This document shows, piece by piece, positions 63,793 to 64,000 of a stretch of 64,000 bases of DNA. The DNA is from Brachybacterium sp. Z12 (lineage in GTDB: Bacteria > Actinomycetota > Actinomycetes > Actinomycetales > Dermabacteraceae), in the NCBI RefSeq assembly GCF_014400405.1, contig NZ_CP060496.1, positions 992,001 through 1,056,000 of the forward strand, in the 5' to 3' direction. A program made the translations under genes and the position numbers. The stretch's first letter is position 1, and the number at the start of each line of letters is the position of its first letter. The notes beneath the pieces are model-generated. The model was not told the DNA's origin, did no database searches, and saw only the letters and a list, made by a program, of their open reading frames with translations.

Positions 63793-64000
63793 GTGACCGA
63801 AACGACGCACTACGACATCGCCCTGATCGGCTCCGGCTCCGCGAATTCCTTCCCGGGGCCCGAGTTCGCCGACCGCAGCATCGTGCAGATCGACCGAGGC
63901 GTGGGCCCGGACCACGTGTTCGGCGGGACCTGCCTGAACCTCGGGTGCATCCCCACCAAGATGTTCGTGCACACCGCGAACCTCGCCCACGCTCCTGCCG
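63793..64000 (+). CDS. mtr: Mycothione reductase (3' partial)
   Basis: 69 codons up to the window edge. GTG at 63793 opens [20 protein letters not shown], a dinucleotide-binding G-x-G-x-x-x, and the redox-active loop [20 protein letters not shown] has the Cys pair of flavoprotein disulfide reductases. The spacing and M-F-V after the loop are those of Mtr, which keeps mycothiol reduced. It points to mycothiol as the cell's thiol and so to an actinobacterium. Divergent from the UvrA-like gene. Confidence 0.88.
   Translation, partial: MTETTHYDIALIGSGSANSFPGPEFADRSIVQIDRGVGPDHVFGGTCLNLGCIPTKMFVHTANLAHAPA

Overview
The window is a chromosomal stretch of a very GC-rich actinobacterium. Pointers are a mycothione reductase start at the right edge, a BldC-type regulator, the actinobacterial families DUF3073, DUF3151 and DUF3817, a three-domain Pta, frequent GTG starts with GTGA/ATGA overlaps, and a GroESL operon under CIRCE control. 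Gene content and protein style suit the Micrococcales, most likely Dermabacteraceae/Brachybacterium; that placement is inference from sequence feel, not a database result.

Layout. 1-5234: molybdenum cofactor genes (MoeB-rhodanese, moaD, moaA, then moeA-moaC-moaB-moaE as an overlapping operon). 5287-8794: a phosphodiesterase, a tiny conserved-looking ORF, and groES-groEL behind two CIRCE operators. 8970-13177: membrane proteins, a pseudouridine synthase and a Pit phosphate transporter. 13474-26660: guaB, guaB3, ackA-pta, SURF1, DUF3817 and guaA with several small membrane proteins. 26661-33951: a patchy region with gene remnants, a GNAT protein, an MFS exporter/TetR pair, a NAT_N/GNAT_C-like protein, a Tat-exported C39 peptidase and phosphoglycerate mutase. 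34036-45612: HAD phosphatase, dtd, an APH-like phosphotransferase, DUF3151, purA, an SCP-like protein, cutC, purF, purM, DUF3073, bldC, a hydrolase. 45644-53096: flippase-like protein, PcrA/UvrD helicase and a large membrane-anchored copper oxidase related to NirK. 53236-64000: sucCD, a DtxR-type regulator preceded by 33-bp tandem repeats, an NlpC/P60 hydrolase with a structured leader, an RlmA-like methyltransferase, a UvrA-like ABC protein, and the start of mycothione reductase.

How it fits together. Six purine genes (guaB, guaB3, guaA, purA, purF, purM) lie within 30 kb but in separate units. Moco synthesis plus a NirK-like copper protein may point to nitrate/nitrite chemistry, though no reductase using Moco is in view. 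Pta-AckA, SucCD and Gpm are core carbon metabolism.

The most important caution: about 34 frameshifts interrupt about two dozen genes, including sucC, sucD, purM, uvrD and moaA. All but two are one missing base, most often in a C or G run, and adding the base back restores the expected family sequence. I read this as consensus error (collapsed homopolymers), not gene decay; affected genes are therefore given as whole CDS with the break located. True remnants (permease, MFS and VOC fragments) are listed separately.
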